Shown: positions 15,768 through 24,876, counted from the stretch's first letter. The stretch: DNA of 31,853 nucleotides from UBA668 sp052034175 (GCA_052034175.1 JBPOIX010000106.1:1-31853), one strand, 5' to 3'. Notes: generated from the sequence alone by a model not told the origin. A program made the numbers and translations.

Positions 15768-18125
15768 ATGGCAGTTGACAAACGATCCCGCCGGCTGGGC
15801 TTGCTGGCCACCGTGGCGCTTCTCCTGCTGGGCCTGCTCGGTGCGCGCCTGTGGTTCCTCCAGGGGGTGCAGGCCGCCGACTATCAGGCCAAGGTCACCT
15901 CGGCCAAGCGCCGAACCGTCTTCATCGCGCCCGAGCGCGGCCGCATCCTCGATGCCGAAGGCCGGGTCGTGGCCGACAACAAGCGCATCCTCACCGTGAC
16001 GATCGAGTGGTCGATGCTGCGCCGCAAGGCCAACCGCATCGAGCTGTTCAATCGCCTCTCCGGCCCGCTCGAGACCCCGGTGCTCGACCTCATGCGCCGC
16101 TACGACCCCTGCTACGACGTGCCCGATCCGTGCACCAAGGGGCAGCGCTTCGACACACTGCTGCCCCTGCCCTTGAAGGAGGGGGTGGATGAGGAGGTGG
16201 TGGCGTTCCTGAAGGAACGCAGTGAGGACTACCCCGGCGTGGACGTGGTGGAGCAGTACAAGCGCGTCTATCCGTATGCGCCACTGGCAGCCCATGTCGT
16301 CGGGTACATGGGGGCCATCAGCGAAGGCAATGCCGAGAGCTACCAGGACCAGGGCTACCGGCTGAACGAACGCGTCGGCCAGTTCGGCGTGGAGCTGTCG
16401 ATGGAGCGCGAGCTGCACGGCTGGTGGGGGCAGCGGGTCTTCGAGGTGGATGCGTCCGGGGCGATCGTGCGCGAGCTGGAGGTGGACCCGATCACCGGCG
16501 AGCAGCTGCACATCGACCCGGTGGCCGGCTTCGACATCCAGCTGAGCATCGACCTGGACGTGCAGCAGTACGCCGAGCAGGCCCTGGAGACCGAGCTGCG
16601 TTCCCGGCGCGACCTGCCGTTCGCCTACGGGCCGGATTGCCCGACGCGGGATTGCGCCCCACGCAACCCGCTCGACCGGGCCACCAAGTTCCAGACCCGG
16701 TTCTACCAGCGGACCCTTCCGGACGGGACCAAAGAGGACTATCCGGAGTACGTGAACCACACGGCGCCCGCCGGCGCGGTGGTGGTGATGAATCACACCA
16801 ATGGGCAGATCCTGGCCATGGCCAGCTACCCGACTTTCGACAACCGCTGGATGGAATCCGGGATCAGCGGCGACAAGTTCCAACAGCTCTTTCCGAGCAC
16901 GAACCCGGACGGCACGAAGATCAACCCCGACCTCTCGGTGCTGGTGAACCGCGCCGTGTCGGGGAACTACAACCTCGGCTCGACGATCAAGCCGTTCGTG
17001 GCGTGGTCCGCCATGCACGCCGGCATCATCCGCCCGGGCGACAAGTACGTCGACGAGGGCTACTACACCCTGCAGGAGACCCTCAACCAGCCGGACGGCC
17101 TGCGGATCGAGGACTGCCAGCACAAGGGCGGGCTGTACCGCTGCGTGTTCAAGAACGCCTTCTGCGGCAGCGGCCTGCCGTGCATGTACGGCCCGGTGAA
17201 CGTCGTGGAGGCGTTGGCGGTGTCCAGCGACGCCTACTTCTACCGCATCGGCGAGAAGTTCTACTGGGCCAGCGAGGAGACGGCCGATCAGACGAACCTG
17301 TTGAAGGTCAACCTGGAACGCTTCGGCTTCGGCAACAAGACAGGGGTGCAACTGCCCTTCGAGTGGAGCGGCCGCATCCCCGACGACGCCGTCAAGGCCA
17401 GGCTGGTGGAACTTGGTGTGCTGGCGGAAGGGGAGGAGCCGCGGCTCCTCGTGGGCGACGAGATCCAGGTGGCCATCGGCCAAGGTCTGATGGCGGCCAC
17501 CCCGCTGCAGAGCGCAGGGGCCTACGCCACCATCGCCACCGGCGGGTTCCGCTATCAGCCGACGATCATCAAGGCGATCCTCGAGCCGCTCACCCCCGAT
17601 GCCGCGCCGGCGGTGGCGGACCTCACCAGGGCCGAGGTGAACACCAGCTTCGAGCAACCGCGGATGGTGGACCAACTGGAGGCCGACGGTGGCCTGGACT
17701 ATGTCCGCGCTGGGCTGGAGCGCGTGATCCGCGGGCCGAGCCTGTGGTCCGACCTGGACAAGATCGACCACCGAACCACTGGCCAAGGGTTGTTCAACGG
17801 CTTTCCGATGGAGATCGCCGGGAAGACCGGCACCGCCCAGGGCGCCGGCAACCTGCCGTGGAACGACTCCTCGGCCTTCGGTGCATTCGGGTTGACGCCC
17901 GAGGTTCCCTGGACCGTGTTCGCCTATCTGGAGAAGAGCGGCTTCGGGGCCAAGGCAGCCGCGCCTGTCACCAAGTGCATCCTGCTGGCGCTCGGCGGCT
18001 ACATCGAGATGGACCCTGTCGTGGTCAGCGACACGCTCGACCTCACGAGCACGGTGGCGGCGCCGCCCAAGCAGCTCGCCGACACCACCTGCCTCGGTGG
18101 CGCGGCCGACGCAGGGCGAGGCTGA
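15768..18125 (+). CDS. mrdA: Penicillin-binding protein 2 (elongation transpeptidase)
   Basis: Class B PBP of 785 residues that crosslinks peptidoglycan together with RodA. A short cytoplasmic tail and TM (about 10-27) are followed by the pedestal domain (IAPERGRILDAEGRVVADN at 53-71) and the transpeptidase domain. Catalytic motifs are S405-T-I-K408, S486-S-D488 and K686-T-G688. It is longer than the usual 600-700 residues. The extra length includes loops with paired cysteines (C115/C122, C291/C296, C450/C459, C466/C472), unusual for a class B PBP and possibly disulfide-bonded outside the membrane. The ATG has only a weak ribosome-binding site. rodA begins 6 bp after the stop, so the PBP-SEDS pair is co-translated. 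Confidence 0.95.
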   Translation: MAVDKRSRRLGLLATVALLLLGLLGARLWFLQGVQAADYQAKVTSAKRRTVFIAPERGRILDAEGRVVADNKRILTVTIEWSMLRRKANRIELFNRLSGPLETPVLDLMRRYDPCYDVPDPCTKGQRFDTLLPLPLKEGVDEEVVAFLKERSEDYPGVDVVEQYKRVYPYAPLAAHVVGYMGAISEGNAESYQDQGYRLNERVGQFGVELSMERELHGWWGQRVFEVDASGAIVRELEVDPITGEQLHIDPVAGFDIQLSIDLDVQQYAEQALETELRSRRDLPFAYGPDCPTRDCAPRNPLDRATKFQTRFYQRTLPDGTKEDYPEYVNHTAPAGAVVVMNHTNGQILAMASYPTFDNRWMESGISGDKFQQLFPSTNPDGTKINPDLSVLVNRAVSGNYNLGSTIKPFVAWSAMHAGIIRPGDKYVDEGYYTLQETLNQPDGLRIEDCQHKGGLYRCVFKNAFCGSGLPCMYGPVNVVEALAVSSDAYFYRIGEKFYWASEETADQTNLLKVNLERFGFGNKTGVQLPFEWSGRIPDDAVKARLVELGVLAEGEEPRLLVGDEIQVAIGQGLMAATPLQSAGAYATIATGGFRYQPTIIKAILEPLTPDAAPAVADLTRAEVNTSFEQPRMVDQLEADGGLDYVRAGLERVIRGPSLWSDLDKIDHRTTGQGLFNGFPMEIAGKTGTAQGAGNLPWNDSSAFGAFGLTPEVPWTVFAYLEKSGFGAKAAAPVTKCILLALGGYIEMDPVVVSDTLDLTSTVAAPPKQLADTTCLGGAADAGRG

Positions 18126-18131
18126 GACCCG

Positions 18132-19319
18132 ATGCCCTTCCCGTTCCGGCGCCGCCCGGACTCCGGCCTCGGCAACATCCACGCCAGCCCCGGTGCCCCG
18201 ACGCGCAACATCGACTGGGTGCTGATGATCGCCGTCGGTGCGCTCTCGCTGATCGGCCTGGCCGTCGTCTACTCGGCGTCCTACAGCAAGTTCCCGATCG
18301 GCCAGACGGTGCCGTACGGCTTCTTCTTCGTCAGCCGCCAGGAGATCTTCCTCATCGCCGCGGTGCTGGCGATGGCTGTCGTGATGTCCTTCGACTACGA
18401 GTGGTGGAAGGACCACGCTCGCTTTCTGTTCGGCGCGACGATCATGCTGCTCGTCCTGATCACGCTGATGAACCTGCTGAAGGTGCAGGGCAACAAGACG
18501 GTGCTCAGTTTCGACATCGGGCCGCTGAACCTCCAGCCGGCCGAGTTCGCCAAGTTCACCGTGCTGCTGCTGGTGGCCACCTATCTCTCCGACGATCGCA
18601 GCGACGAACTGCCGTACCACCGGTTCATCATCGGGTTGATGATCGTCGGCGGGCCCGTGGTGCTGATCATCCTCCAGCCGGACCTCGGGTCGGCTTCGGT
18701 GCTGATCGCGATGGTGATGGGCCTGATGCTCGTGGCCGGCGCCAAGGCCCGATACATCTTCATGATCTCTGTGCTGTCGGTGCTGACCGTGTTGGCGGCA
18801 GTGGTGACGAAACTGGTGAACGAGTACCAGATCCAGCGGTTCACGGTGTTCTTCAACCAGAACACCAACGACCCCGGGTTGCGCGACCTGGTGTACCAGG
18901 GGCGCAACGCCATTCGCGCCTTGGCCACCGGCGGCATCGCCGGCAAGGGCTGGCTGCAGGGCCCGATGACGAACGCCCCCAAGGACATCCCGGTGCAGTG
19001 GGCCGACTTCCCGATCTCGGCAGTGGGGGAGCAGTTCGGTCTGATCGGCTGCGCGGTCCTGCTCGGGCTGTACGCGATCGTCCTCCTGCGGATCTGGCGC
19101 ATCGCCCACCTCTCCCGCGACCTGTTGGGCACCTATCTGTGCGCGGGTGTGTTCACGATGCTCCTGTGGCAGGTGTTCCAGAACGTGGCCATGACCATCG
19201 GTGTCATGCCGATCACGGGCCTTCCGCTGCCGTTCATCTCCTACGGCGGGTCGGGCATCGTCACCTTCTTCGCGCTCATCGGGCTCGTGCAGAACGTCCA
19301 CATGCGGCGCTACCGGTGA
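18132..19319 (+). CDS. rodA: SEDS peptidoglycan glycosyltransferase RodA
   Basis: A 395-residue polytopic membrane protein of the FtsW/RodA/SpoVE family that polymerises lipid II. Signature stretches are LNLQPAEFAKFTVLLLVATYLS, ILQPDLGSASVLI with the catalytic-type aspartate, the extracellular loop ending PVQWADFPISAVGEQFGLIG, and the C-terminal GLPLPFISYGGSGIVTFFALIGLVQNVHMRR. About ten membrane segments are evident. It follows the PBP2 gene at 6 bp and closes the elongasome operon. It is called RodA rather than FtsW because of the mreBCD-PBP2 context. Confidence 0.96.
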   Translation: MPFPFRRRPDSGLGNIHASPGAPTRNIDWVLMIAVGALSLIGLAVVYSASYSKFPIGQTVPYGFFFVSRQEIFLIAAVLAMAVVMSFDYEWWKDHARFLFGATIMLLVLITLMNLLKVQGNKTVLSFDIGPLNLQPAEFAKFTVLLLVATYLSDDRSDELPYHRFIIGLMIVGGPVVLIILQPDLGSASVLIAMVMGLMLVAGAKARYIFMISVLSVLTVLAAVVTKLVNEYQIQRFTVFFNQNTNDPGLRDLVYQGRNAIRALATGGIAGKGWLQGPMTNAPKDIPVQWADFPISAVGEQFGLIGCAVLLGLYAIVLLRIWRIAHLSRDLLGTYLCAGVFTMLLWQVFQNVAMTIGVMPITGLPLPFISYGGSGIVTFFALIGLVQNVHMRRYR

Positions 19320-19350
19320 GCAGTCCCCAGCCGCGGCGGCCAACCAGAGC

Positions 19351-19356
19351 TAGACT
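19351..19356 (+). promoter_or_regulatory. Putative -10 before the radical SAM gene
   Basis: TAGACT within GCTAGACTGG, ending nine bases before the ATG and 31 bases after rodA. There is no ribosome-binding site in between. The box resembles GCTACACTGG before mreB. Confidence 0.35.
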
Positions 19357-19365
19357 GGAAATGAA

Positions 19366-21381
19366 ATGAGTTCTCTCTGGGCGCGGGTCGAACCGCTCCT
19401 GGCTCGGGTTTCCAAGCCCGCCCGCTACATCGGGTGCGAGGACGGCGCCATTACCCCCCGGCACGCGCCCGGGAAGGTTTCCTGGCTGCTCGCCTACCCC
19501 GATACCTATGAAGTCGGGCTGCCCAACCAGGGGCTCCAGATCCTGTACAACATCTTGAACGAGCGCGACGATGCCGTGGCTGAGCGCGCCTATGCCCCCT
19601 GGTCGGACCTTGAGGGCCTGATGCGGGCGCGTTCGGTGCCCCTGTTCAGCGTCGATACGCATCGGGCCGCGGGGGACTTCGACCTGCTGGCGTTCAACCT
19701 GTCGGCCGAGCTGGTGTTCACCAACGTGATGAACATGGTGGACCTGGCGGGCGTGCCGGTGCGCTCCGCCCAGCGCGACGAACATCATCCGCTGGTGGCC
19801 ATCGGTGGGCACTGCGCCTTCAACCCCGAGCCGCTGGCCGACTATGTGGACATCGCCGTGCTCGGCGAGGGCGAAGAGGTCATCGGTGAGATCACCGACG
19901 TCGTGCGCGCGTGGAAGGCTTCGGGGCGCACCCCGGGCAGCCGCGTCGGCGTCCTCCGGGAGCTCTCCAAGGTGCCTGGCGTGTACGTGCCGAGCATGTA
20001 CGACGTCGAGTACGACGGGCCGGCACTGCGCGCGGTGACCCCGAAGTACCCGGATGTGCCGGCGGTGGTGCACAAGCGCACCGTCGCCGACCTCGGCGCC
20101 TGGCCGTACCCCCGCCGCCCTCTGGTTCCCCTGACGGAAGTGGTGCACGATCGGCTGGCCGTGGAGGTCTTCCGTGGCTGCACGCGTGGTTGCCGGTTCT
20201 GCCAGGCGGGCATGATCACCCGCCCCGTGCGCGAACGTCCCGCGGAGCAGGTGCGAACGATGATCGAGCAGGGTGTCCGCGCCGGCGGGTACGACGAAGT
20301 CAGCCTCACCTCGCTCAGCACCGCCGACTACAGCGGCATCGAGGCGCTCACCAAGGGCCTCAACCCTGCGGGCTGCGGGACCTCGGAGCAACTCACGGTC
20401 AGCCTGCCCTCGCTGAGGGTGGACGCGTTCACGGTCGGGCTGGCGGCCCAGGTCTCCGGCGGCCGTCGGAGCGGGTTGACGTTCGCGCCGGAAGCCGGTT
20501 CGTGGCGGCTGCGTCAGGTGATCAACAAGCTGATCACCGAAGAAGACCTTTACGGCGCCGTGGACTCCGCCTTCTCACAGGGGTGGCACCGCACGAAGCT
20601 GTACTTCCTCACCGGCCTGCCCACCGAGGCGGACATCGACACACTCGGGATCATCGACCTGGCCCGCAACTGTGTGCGCATCGGCCGCCAGCACACGAAC
20701 CGTGCCAGCGTCACGGTCAGCCTCGGGGGGTTCGTGCCGAAGCCGCACACCCCGTTCCAATGGTTCGGCCAGAACACCACCGCCGAACTGCGGCGCAAGG
20801 TGCAACTCGTTCGCGACGCGTCGCAGAAGGCCAAGGGCGTGCAGGTGAAGTGGCACGACCCTTCGGCAACCCTGGCCGAAGGCATCACCTCTCGCGGCGA
20901 CCGGCGGATCGGCGCCGTGATGGAGCGTGTCTGGCGTTCCGGCGGTGTGTTCCAGGAATGGCACGAGTTCTTCCGTGTCGGTCGCTGGGAGGACGCGATG
21001 GCCGCCGAGGGGCTCTCGACGGACTGGTACGTCCATCGCCATCGTGACGAGCACGAGGTGCTGCCCTGGGACCATCTGTCGGCGGGCCTGCACAAGGACT
21101 TCCTTTGGCAGGACTGGCAGGACGCGTTGCGCGAGCACGGTGTGGAGGACTGTCGCTGGACCCCGTGCTACGACTGCGGGGTGTGCACGGGGTATGGCAT
21201 CGAGCATGTCGTCGCCTCGCCGGTGCCGCCCGCTGGTGGCAGCCAGGGCACCGGGCAGGACCTGGCCCGCGGCGGCGAGGTACCCGTGCTGCTGTCGAAG
21301 CGACCCGGCCCTGTTGCCGCAGCCGAGGGGTCGCCACAGTCGGCAGCGCCCGTGGCAGCCGGCGCGGAGGTGGTGGCATGA
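19366..21381 (+). CDS. B12-binding-domain radical SAM protein (TIGR03960 type)
   Basis: A 671-residue protein. The N-terminal half resembles a cobalamin-binding/UPF-type domain (LAYPDTYEVGLPNQGLQILYNILNER, then FDLLAFNLSAELVFTNVMNMVDLAG and LGEGEEVIGEITDVVRAW). The radical SAM core has C272-x3-C276-x2-C279 in FRGCTRGCRFCQAG for the 4Fe-4S cluster. A C-terminal Cys-rich motif, CYDCGVCTGYG, could bind a second cluster. The family is widespread next to rne, rplU and rpmA, but its reaction is not established; RNA or protein modification is a reasonable inference. The gene overlaps its DUF2344 partner by 4 bp (ATGA). The last about 45 residues are an Ala/Pro-rich tail. Confidence 0.9.
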   Translation: MSSLWARVEPLLARVSKPARYIGCEDGAITPRHAPGKVSWLLAYPDTYEVGLPNQGLQILYNILNERDDAVAERAYAPWSDLEGLMRARSVPLFSVDTHRAAGDFDLLAFNLSAELVFTNVMNMVDLAGVPVRSAQRDEHHPLVAIGGHCAFNPEPLADYVDIAVLGEGEEVIGEITDVVRAWKASGRTPGSRVGVLRELSKVPGVYVPSMYDVEYDGPALRAVTPKYPDVPAVVHKRTVADLGAWPYPRRPLVPLTEVVHDRLAVEVFRGCTRGCRFCQAGMITRPVRERPAEQVRTMIEQGVRAGGYDEVSLTSLSTADYSGIEALTKGLNPAGCGTSEQLTVSLPSLRVDAFTVGLAAQVSGGRRSGLTFAPEAGSWRLRQVINKLITEEDLYGAVDSAFSQGWHRTKLYFLTGLPTEADIDTLGIIDLARNCVRIGRQHTNRASVTVSLGGFVPKPHTPFQWFGQNTTAELRRKVQLVRDASQKAKGVQVKWHDPSATLAEGITSRGDRRIGAVMERVWRSGGVFQEWHEFFRVGRWEDAMAAEGLSTDWYVHRHRDEHEVLPWDHLSAGLHKDFLWQDWQDALREHGVEDCRWTPCYDCGVCTGYGIEHVVASPVPPAGGSQGTGQDLARGGEVPVLLSKRPGPVAAAEGSPQSAAPVAAGAEVVA

Positions 21382-22115
21382 GGCTGCGCCTGCGCCACAC
21401 CAAGGTCGGCAAGGTGCGTTTCACCAGCCACCGAGACACGGCGAACCACTGGGAACGTGCCGTCCGCAAGGCCGGCGTACCGCTGGCCTACTCGGCCGGC
21501 TTCACGCCGCGGCCCAAGCTGTCGTTCGGGCTCGCCCTGCCGACTGGCGCCGAGAGCCTGGCGGAGTTCCTCGACATGGAGCTCGCCGACGCCGCGGACT
21601 GGGACCCTGCCGTCCTGCCGGGCCGTCTGGCCGCGGCCCTGCCGACGGGGTACGAGGTCGTGTGCATGGAGCCGTGCCCGCCGGGGAGCGCTTCGCTGCA
21701 GGATGCGGTGGTGGCATGCACATGGCGTCTGGAGCTGGCACATGTGTCGCCTGCCGAGGCCGAAGAAGCCGTCGCCGCATTCGCCACCGCCGAGGAAGTC
21801 CTTCTGGACCGCGAACGCAAGGGCCAGCGCCGGACGGACGACATCCGGCCGGCGGTGGCCGGCTTGGCAGTGGTGGACAAAGTGGTGGCCGAGCTGGACG
21901 GGGTCGCTCGCCCTGTGGTCTCTGCCGAACTGGTCACCGTCGGCCGCGGCCTGCGGCCGACCGAGCTGGTGGCCGCGCTCTTCCCCCACCTGGACGCGCT
22001 GGACGTGGCGGCCCGCGTCCTGCGCACACAGCAATGGATCGACGACGGCGGCGTCCAACGGGAGCTCCTTCCCGTGGACGCGCCGCGACTGCACGCCCTC
22101 GCCGGGTGTGCGTGA
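21378..22115 (+). CDS. DUF2344 protein (TIGR03936), radical SAM partner
   Basis: A 245-residue soluble protein. The N-terminal block LRHTKVGKVRFTSHRDTANHWERAVRKAGVPLAYSAGFTPRPKLSFGLALPTG is the hallmark of the DUF2344 family. In other genomes it is fused to or adjacent to the TIGR03960 radical SAM protein, and here the start codon overlaps the radical SAM stop (ATGA), so translation is coupled. Function is unknown; the strict partnership suggests a subunit or substrate-recognition role for the radical SAM enzyme. rne starts 12 bp downstream. Confidence 0.88.
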   Translation: MRLRLRHTKVGKVRFTSHRDTANHWERAVRKAGVPLAYSAGFTPRPKLSFGLALPTGAESLAEFLDMELADAADWDPAVLPGRLAAALPTGYEVVCMEPCPPGSASLQDAVVACTWRLELAHVSPAEAEEAVAAFATAEEVLLDRERKGQRRTDDIRPAVAGLAVVDKVVAELDGVARPVVSAELVTVGRGLRPTELVAALFPHLDALDVAARVLRTQQWIDDGGVQRELLPVDAPRLHALAGCA

Positions 22116-22127
22116 GAAGGAACTGAC

Positions 22128-24251
22128 ATGGACAACAACGAAACGACCACGGCGCCCGATGGGCAGCCGCCCGTAGCCGCCGCAGCCGCCGCAGCCGCCC
22201 CGCCGCCGGCCGAAGCTTCTGCGCCGGAGCACCAGGCCGGCCCCGACGCCCGTGGCGACGGCGCCCCGGGCGGCGACGCCCGCGACCTGGGCGGCGACGA
22301 GGGTGGCGAGGGTGGCGAGGGCGATGTTGCGGGCGACCCGACGGTTCGCCCGGCCAACCGCAAGCGGCGCCGCGGATCCCGTGGTGGCAAGAACCGCAAG
22401 CGCCCGGCGACGGCGGGGGAGAACGCCGACGACGCTGACGATGACGGCGACGACGACGCGGACGACGATGCCACGGCGGCGCCCGACGAGCACGACGCCC
22501 GTGCCGTCGTTCAGCGCCCCGCGCGCCAGCGTCAGCCGCGCCCGGCCACCACCGCCGGCACCGAGCAGGACGAGCTCCCCGAACGCATCAGCGAGAATCG
22601 CCCGTCCGCCGCCGCGGCCGACCAGGCGCTGGTTCGCAAGCCGCAGATCGGCGACACTCGGCCCGCCCCCGCCACCCCTCCGCCCGGGCCCGCCTCCGGC
22701 GCCCCGGCTGCGGCGAAGCCCAAGCCGGCCAAGCAGGCCAAGCAGCCGCGCGGTGGCACGGCAGCCGAACGCGGTGGTGTCGCCCGGCAGGACAACAGCG
22801 GTTCCGCGCAGGCGGCCGCCACTGCCTCGGACGTTGACGCGGACGGTAAGAAGAAGCGCCGCCGCGGTGGCAAGGGCCGGACGGCGACCGCCGTCACCGG
22901 GCGTGGCACGCCCGGCCCGGTGGCCGAACTGGATGCCGATGTGCTGGAACGACGTCGCGGTCGCGAACGCAACGGGCGCCCCATCGGCCGCTATCTGATG
23001 TGCGTCCAGGTGCGCCCCAGCCTCACCCAGGTCGCGGTGCTCGAAGGCCGCAACCTGATCGAGCACTACGTCAGCCGCCCCGCGGACGACGTCGGCCAGA
23101 TCCACGGCAACATCTATGTCGGCAAGGTGCAGAACGTGCTGCCGGGTATGGAGGCCGCGTTCGTCGACATCGGGACACCGAAGAACGCAGTGCTGTACCG
23201 CGGCGACGTGCAGTACAACGAGGAGGACATCGTCGAGAAGTCCTCCCAGCCGCGCATCGAGCAGATGCTGCGCGCCAAGCAGCTGATCGTCTGCCAGGTC
23301 ACCAAGAACCCGATCGGGGCCAAAGGCGCGCGCCTCACTCAGGAGGTCTCGCTGCCCGGCCGGTTCGTGGTGCTGATCCCGAACTCCAAGACGTACGGCA
23401 TCTCCAAGCGCCTCCCGGACGACGTGCGCAAGCGACTGCGCAACATCCTCGACCGGGTGAAGCCGGCCGAGCACGGGTTGATCGTGCGCACCGCCGCCGA
23501 GCACGCCACCGAGCACGAGCTGCGCGCCGACATGACCCGCCTCCTGGACCAGTGGAATGCGATCGAAGCCAAAGCCAAGAAGGCCCAAGGCCCGGCGCTG
23601 CTCTACCGCGAGCCCGAGTTGGCGGTGCGGGTCATCCGCGAGGAATTCAACGCCGAGTACCGCGGCGTGGTCATCGACGACCAGCGCCTGTTCGAGGACG
23701 TGCGGGACTATGTCGGAGCCTTCAACCCCGAGCTCGCCGACCGGGTCGAGTACTTCGATGCCGTCGAGGACGGGCTGCCCCTGTTCGAGCGCTTCCACAT
23801 CCATGAGCAGTTGCACAAGGCGCTCGACCGGAAGGTCTGGCTGCCCAGTGGTGGGTCGCTGATCATCGAGCACACCGAGGCCCTCACCGTGATCGACGTC
23901 AACACCGGCAAGAACGTCGGCACGACCAACCTCGAAGAAACCGTCTTCCGCAACAACCTCGAGGCGGCCGAGGAGGTTGCCAAGCAGCTGCGCCTGCGGG
24001 ACATCGGCGGCATCGTGGTGATCGACTTCATCGACATGGAGATCAAGGACAACCGGCGCAAGGTGGTGGATGCGTTCCGCTCGGCGCTCGCCCGGGACAA
24101 GACCCGTACCCAGGTGTTCGACATCTCCGAGCTCGGCCTGGTGGAGATGACCCGCAAGCGCATCGGGGAGGGGCTGCTGGTGAACTTCGCCGATCAGTGC
24201 CCGAACTGCCAGGGCCGCGGGGTGGTCATCGACACCGCACTGCTCGAATGA
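22128..24251 (+). CDS. rne: Ribonuclease E/G with long N-terminal extension
   Basis: A 707-residue endoribonuclease. The catalytic half starts at about residue 285 with the S1 domain (YLMCVQVRPSLTQVAVLEG, then GNIYVGKVQNVLPGMEAAFVDIG). Magnesium-binding D590 (VIDVNTGKN) and D633 (VVIDFIDM) are 43 apart, as in E. coli RNase E, and the zinc-link C691-P-N-C694 lies at the equivalent spacing. The first 280 residues are predicted disordered: Ala/Pro-rich, then a basic patch (RKRRRGSRGGKNRKR), an acidic run (DDADDDGDDDADDD) and another basic patch (KKKRRRGGKGR). There is almost nothing after the zinc-link, so any degradosome scaffold must be N-terminal, as in other actinobacterial enzymes. Ribosome-binding site GAAGGA lies before the ATG. 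Confidence 0.95.
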   Translation: MDNNETTTAPDGQPPVAAAAAAAAPPPAEASAPEHQAGPDARGDGAPGGDARDLGGDEGGEGGEGDVAGDPTVRPANRKRRRGSRGGKNRKRPATAGENADDADDDGDDDADDDATAAPDEHDARAVVQRPARQRQPRPATTAGTEQDELPERISENRPSAAAADQALVRKPQIGDTRPAPATPPPGPASGAPAAAKPKPAKQAKQPRGGTAAERGGVARQDNSGSAQAAATASDVDADGKKKRRRGGKGRTATAVTGRGTPGPVAELDADVLERRRGRERNGRPIGRYLMCVQVRPSLTQVAVLEGRNLIEHYVSRPADDVGQIHGNIYVGKVQNVLPGMEAAFVDIGTPKNAVLYRGDVQYNEEDIVEKSSQPRIEQMLRAKQLIVCQVTKNPIGAKGARLTQEVSLPGRFVVLIPNSKTYGISKRLPDDVRKRLRNILDRVKPAEHGLIVRTAAEHATEHELRADMTRLLDQWNAIEAKAKKAQGPALLYREPELAVRVIREEFNAEYRGVVIDDQRLFEDVRDYVGAFNPELADRVEYFDAVEDGLPLFERFHIHEQLHKALDRKVWLPSGGSLIIEHTEALTVIDVNTGKNVGTTNLEETVFRNNLEAAEEVAKQLRLRDIGGIVVIDFIDMEIKDNRRKVVDAFRSALARDKTRTQVFDISELGLVEMTRKRIGEGLLVNFADQCPNCQGRGVVIDTALLE

Positions 24252-24265
24252 GTTGGGGCCGCCGG

Positions 24266-24294
24266 TTTCGACCGAGGCTGCTCACCGATAAGAT
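24266..24294 (+). promoter_or_regulatory. Putative rplU promoter
   Basis: TTTCGA (24266-24271), a 17-base spacer, then TAAGAT (24289-24294), with the rplU ATG nine bases further on. The predicted transcript would have only a few leader bases, leaving little room for the leader-based control found on some L21 mRNAs. Confidence 0.4.
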
Positions 24295-24303
24295 TGCAGG
24301 GCT

Positions 24304-24615
24304 ATGTACGCAGTGATCGCTTCCGGTGGGAAACAGGCCCGGGTCGCCGAGGGTCAGCAGGTCCATGTGGAACTGCTCGATGCCGAGCAAGGCGCCGAGG
24401 TTTCCCTTACCCCTGTCCTCTTGGTCGACGGTGAAACCGTCCTCGCCACCCCCGATCAGCTGAAGGGTGCGGCTGTCACGGCCAAGGTCGTCGGCTGGGC
24501 CAAGGGCCCGAAGATCAACGGCTTCACCTACAAGCGCCGCACCAACCAGCGCCGGCGCTACGGGCATCGCCAGAAGTACCACGTTCTCGAGATCACCTCC
24601 ATCACGAAGGGCTGA
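24304..24615 (+). CDS. rplU: 50S ribosomal protein L21
   Basis: A 103-residue ribosomal protein. MYAVIASGGKQARVAEGQQVHVELL and the C-terminal KRRTNQRRRYGHRQKYHVLEITSI are diagnostic of L21, which contacts 23S rRNA. rpmA follows after 6 bp, the universal pairing. Confidence 0.98.
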   Translation: MYAVIASGGKQARVAEGQQVHVELLDAEQGAEVSLTPVLLVDGETVLATPDQLKGAAVTAKVVGWAKGPKINGFTYKRRTNQRRRYGHRQKYHVLEITSITKG

Positions 24616-24621
24616 CCGGAC

Positions 24622-24876
24622 ATGTCGAAGACCAAGGGCGGCGGCTCAACTCGTAACGGCCGCGATTCAAATGCACAGCGCCTCGGCGTGAAGGCGTTCG
24701 GCGGCCAGGCCGTCACCGCCGGCAGCATCCTCATCCGCCAGCGTGGCACCAAGTTCCACCCCGGCAAGAACGTCGGCAAGGGCGGCGACGACACCCTGTT
24801 CGCGCTCACCGATGGTGCCGTGAAGTTCGGCCAGCGCGGTGGCCGCCGGGTCATCGACATCGAACCCGTCGCCTGA
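24622..24876 (+). CDS. rpmA: 50S ribosomal protein L27
   Basis: An 84-residue ribosomal protein whose N-terminus reaches the peptidyl-transferase centre. KTKGGGSTRNGRDSNAQRLGVKAFGGQAV and GSILIRQRGTKFHPGKNVGKGGDDTLFAL are family signatures. The N-terminus starts MSKTKGGGS directly, without the cleavable extension known from Firmicutes. obgE would normally follow, but an oppositely oriented HD hydrolase intervenes. Confidence 0.98.
   Translation: MSKTKGGGSTRNGRDSNAQRLGVKAFGGQAVTAGSILIRQRGTKFHPGKNVGKGGDDTLFALTDGAVKFGQRGGRRVIDIEPVA

Noticed and set aside
15465..19343. A 1292-codon open frame on the minus strand opposite PBP2 and rodA, rich in His, Gln, Arg and Asp
   Set aside because: It is antisense to two proteins with full catalytic and family motifs. 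Its composition is that of a mirrored GC-rich gene, with no recognisable domain.
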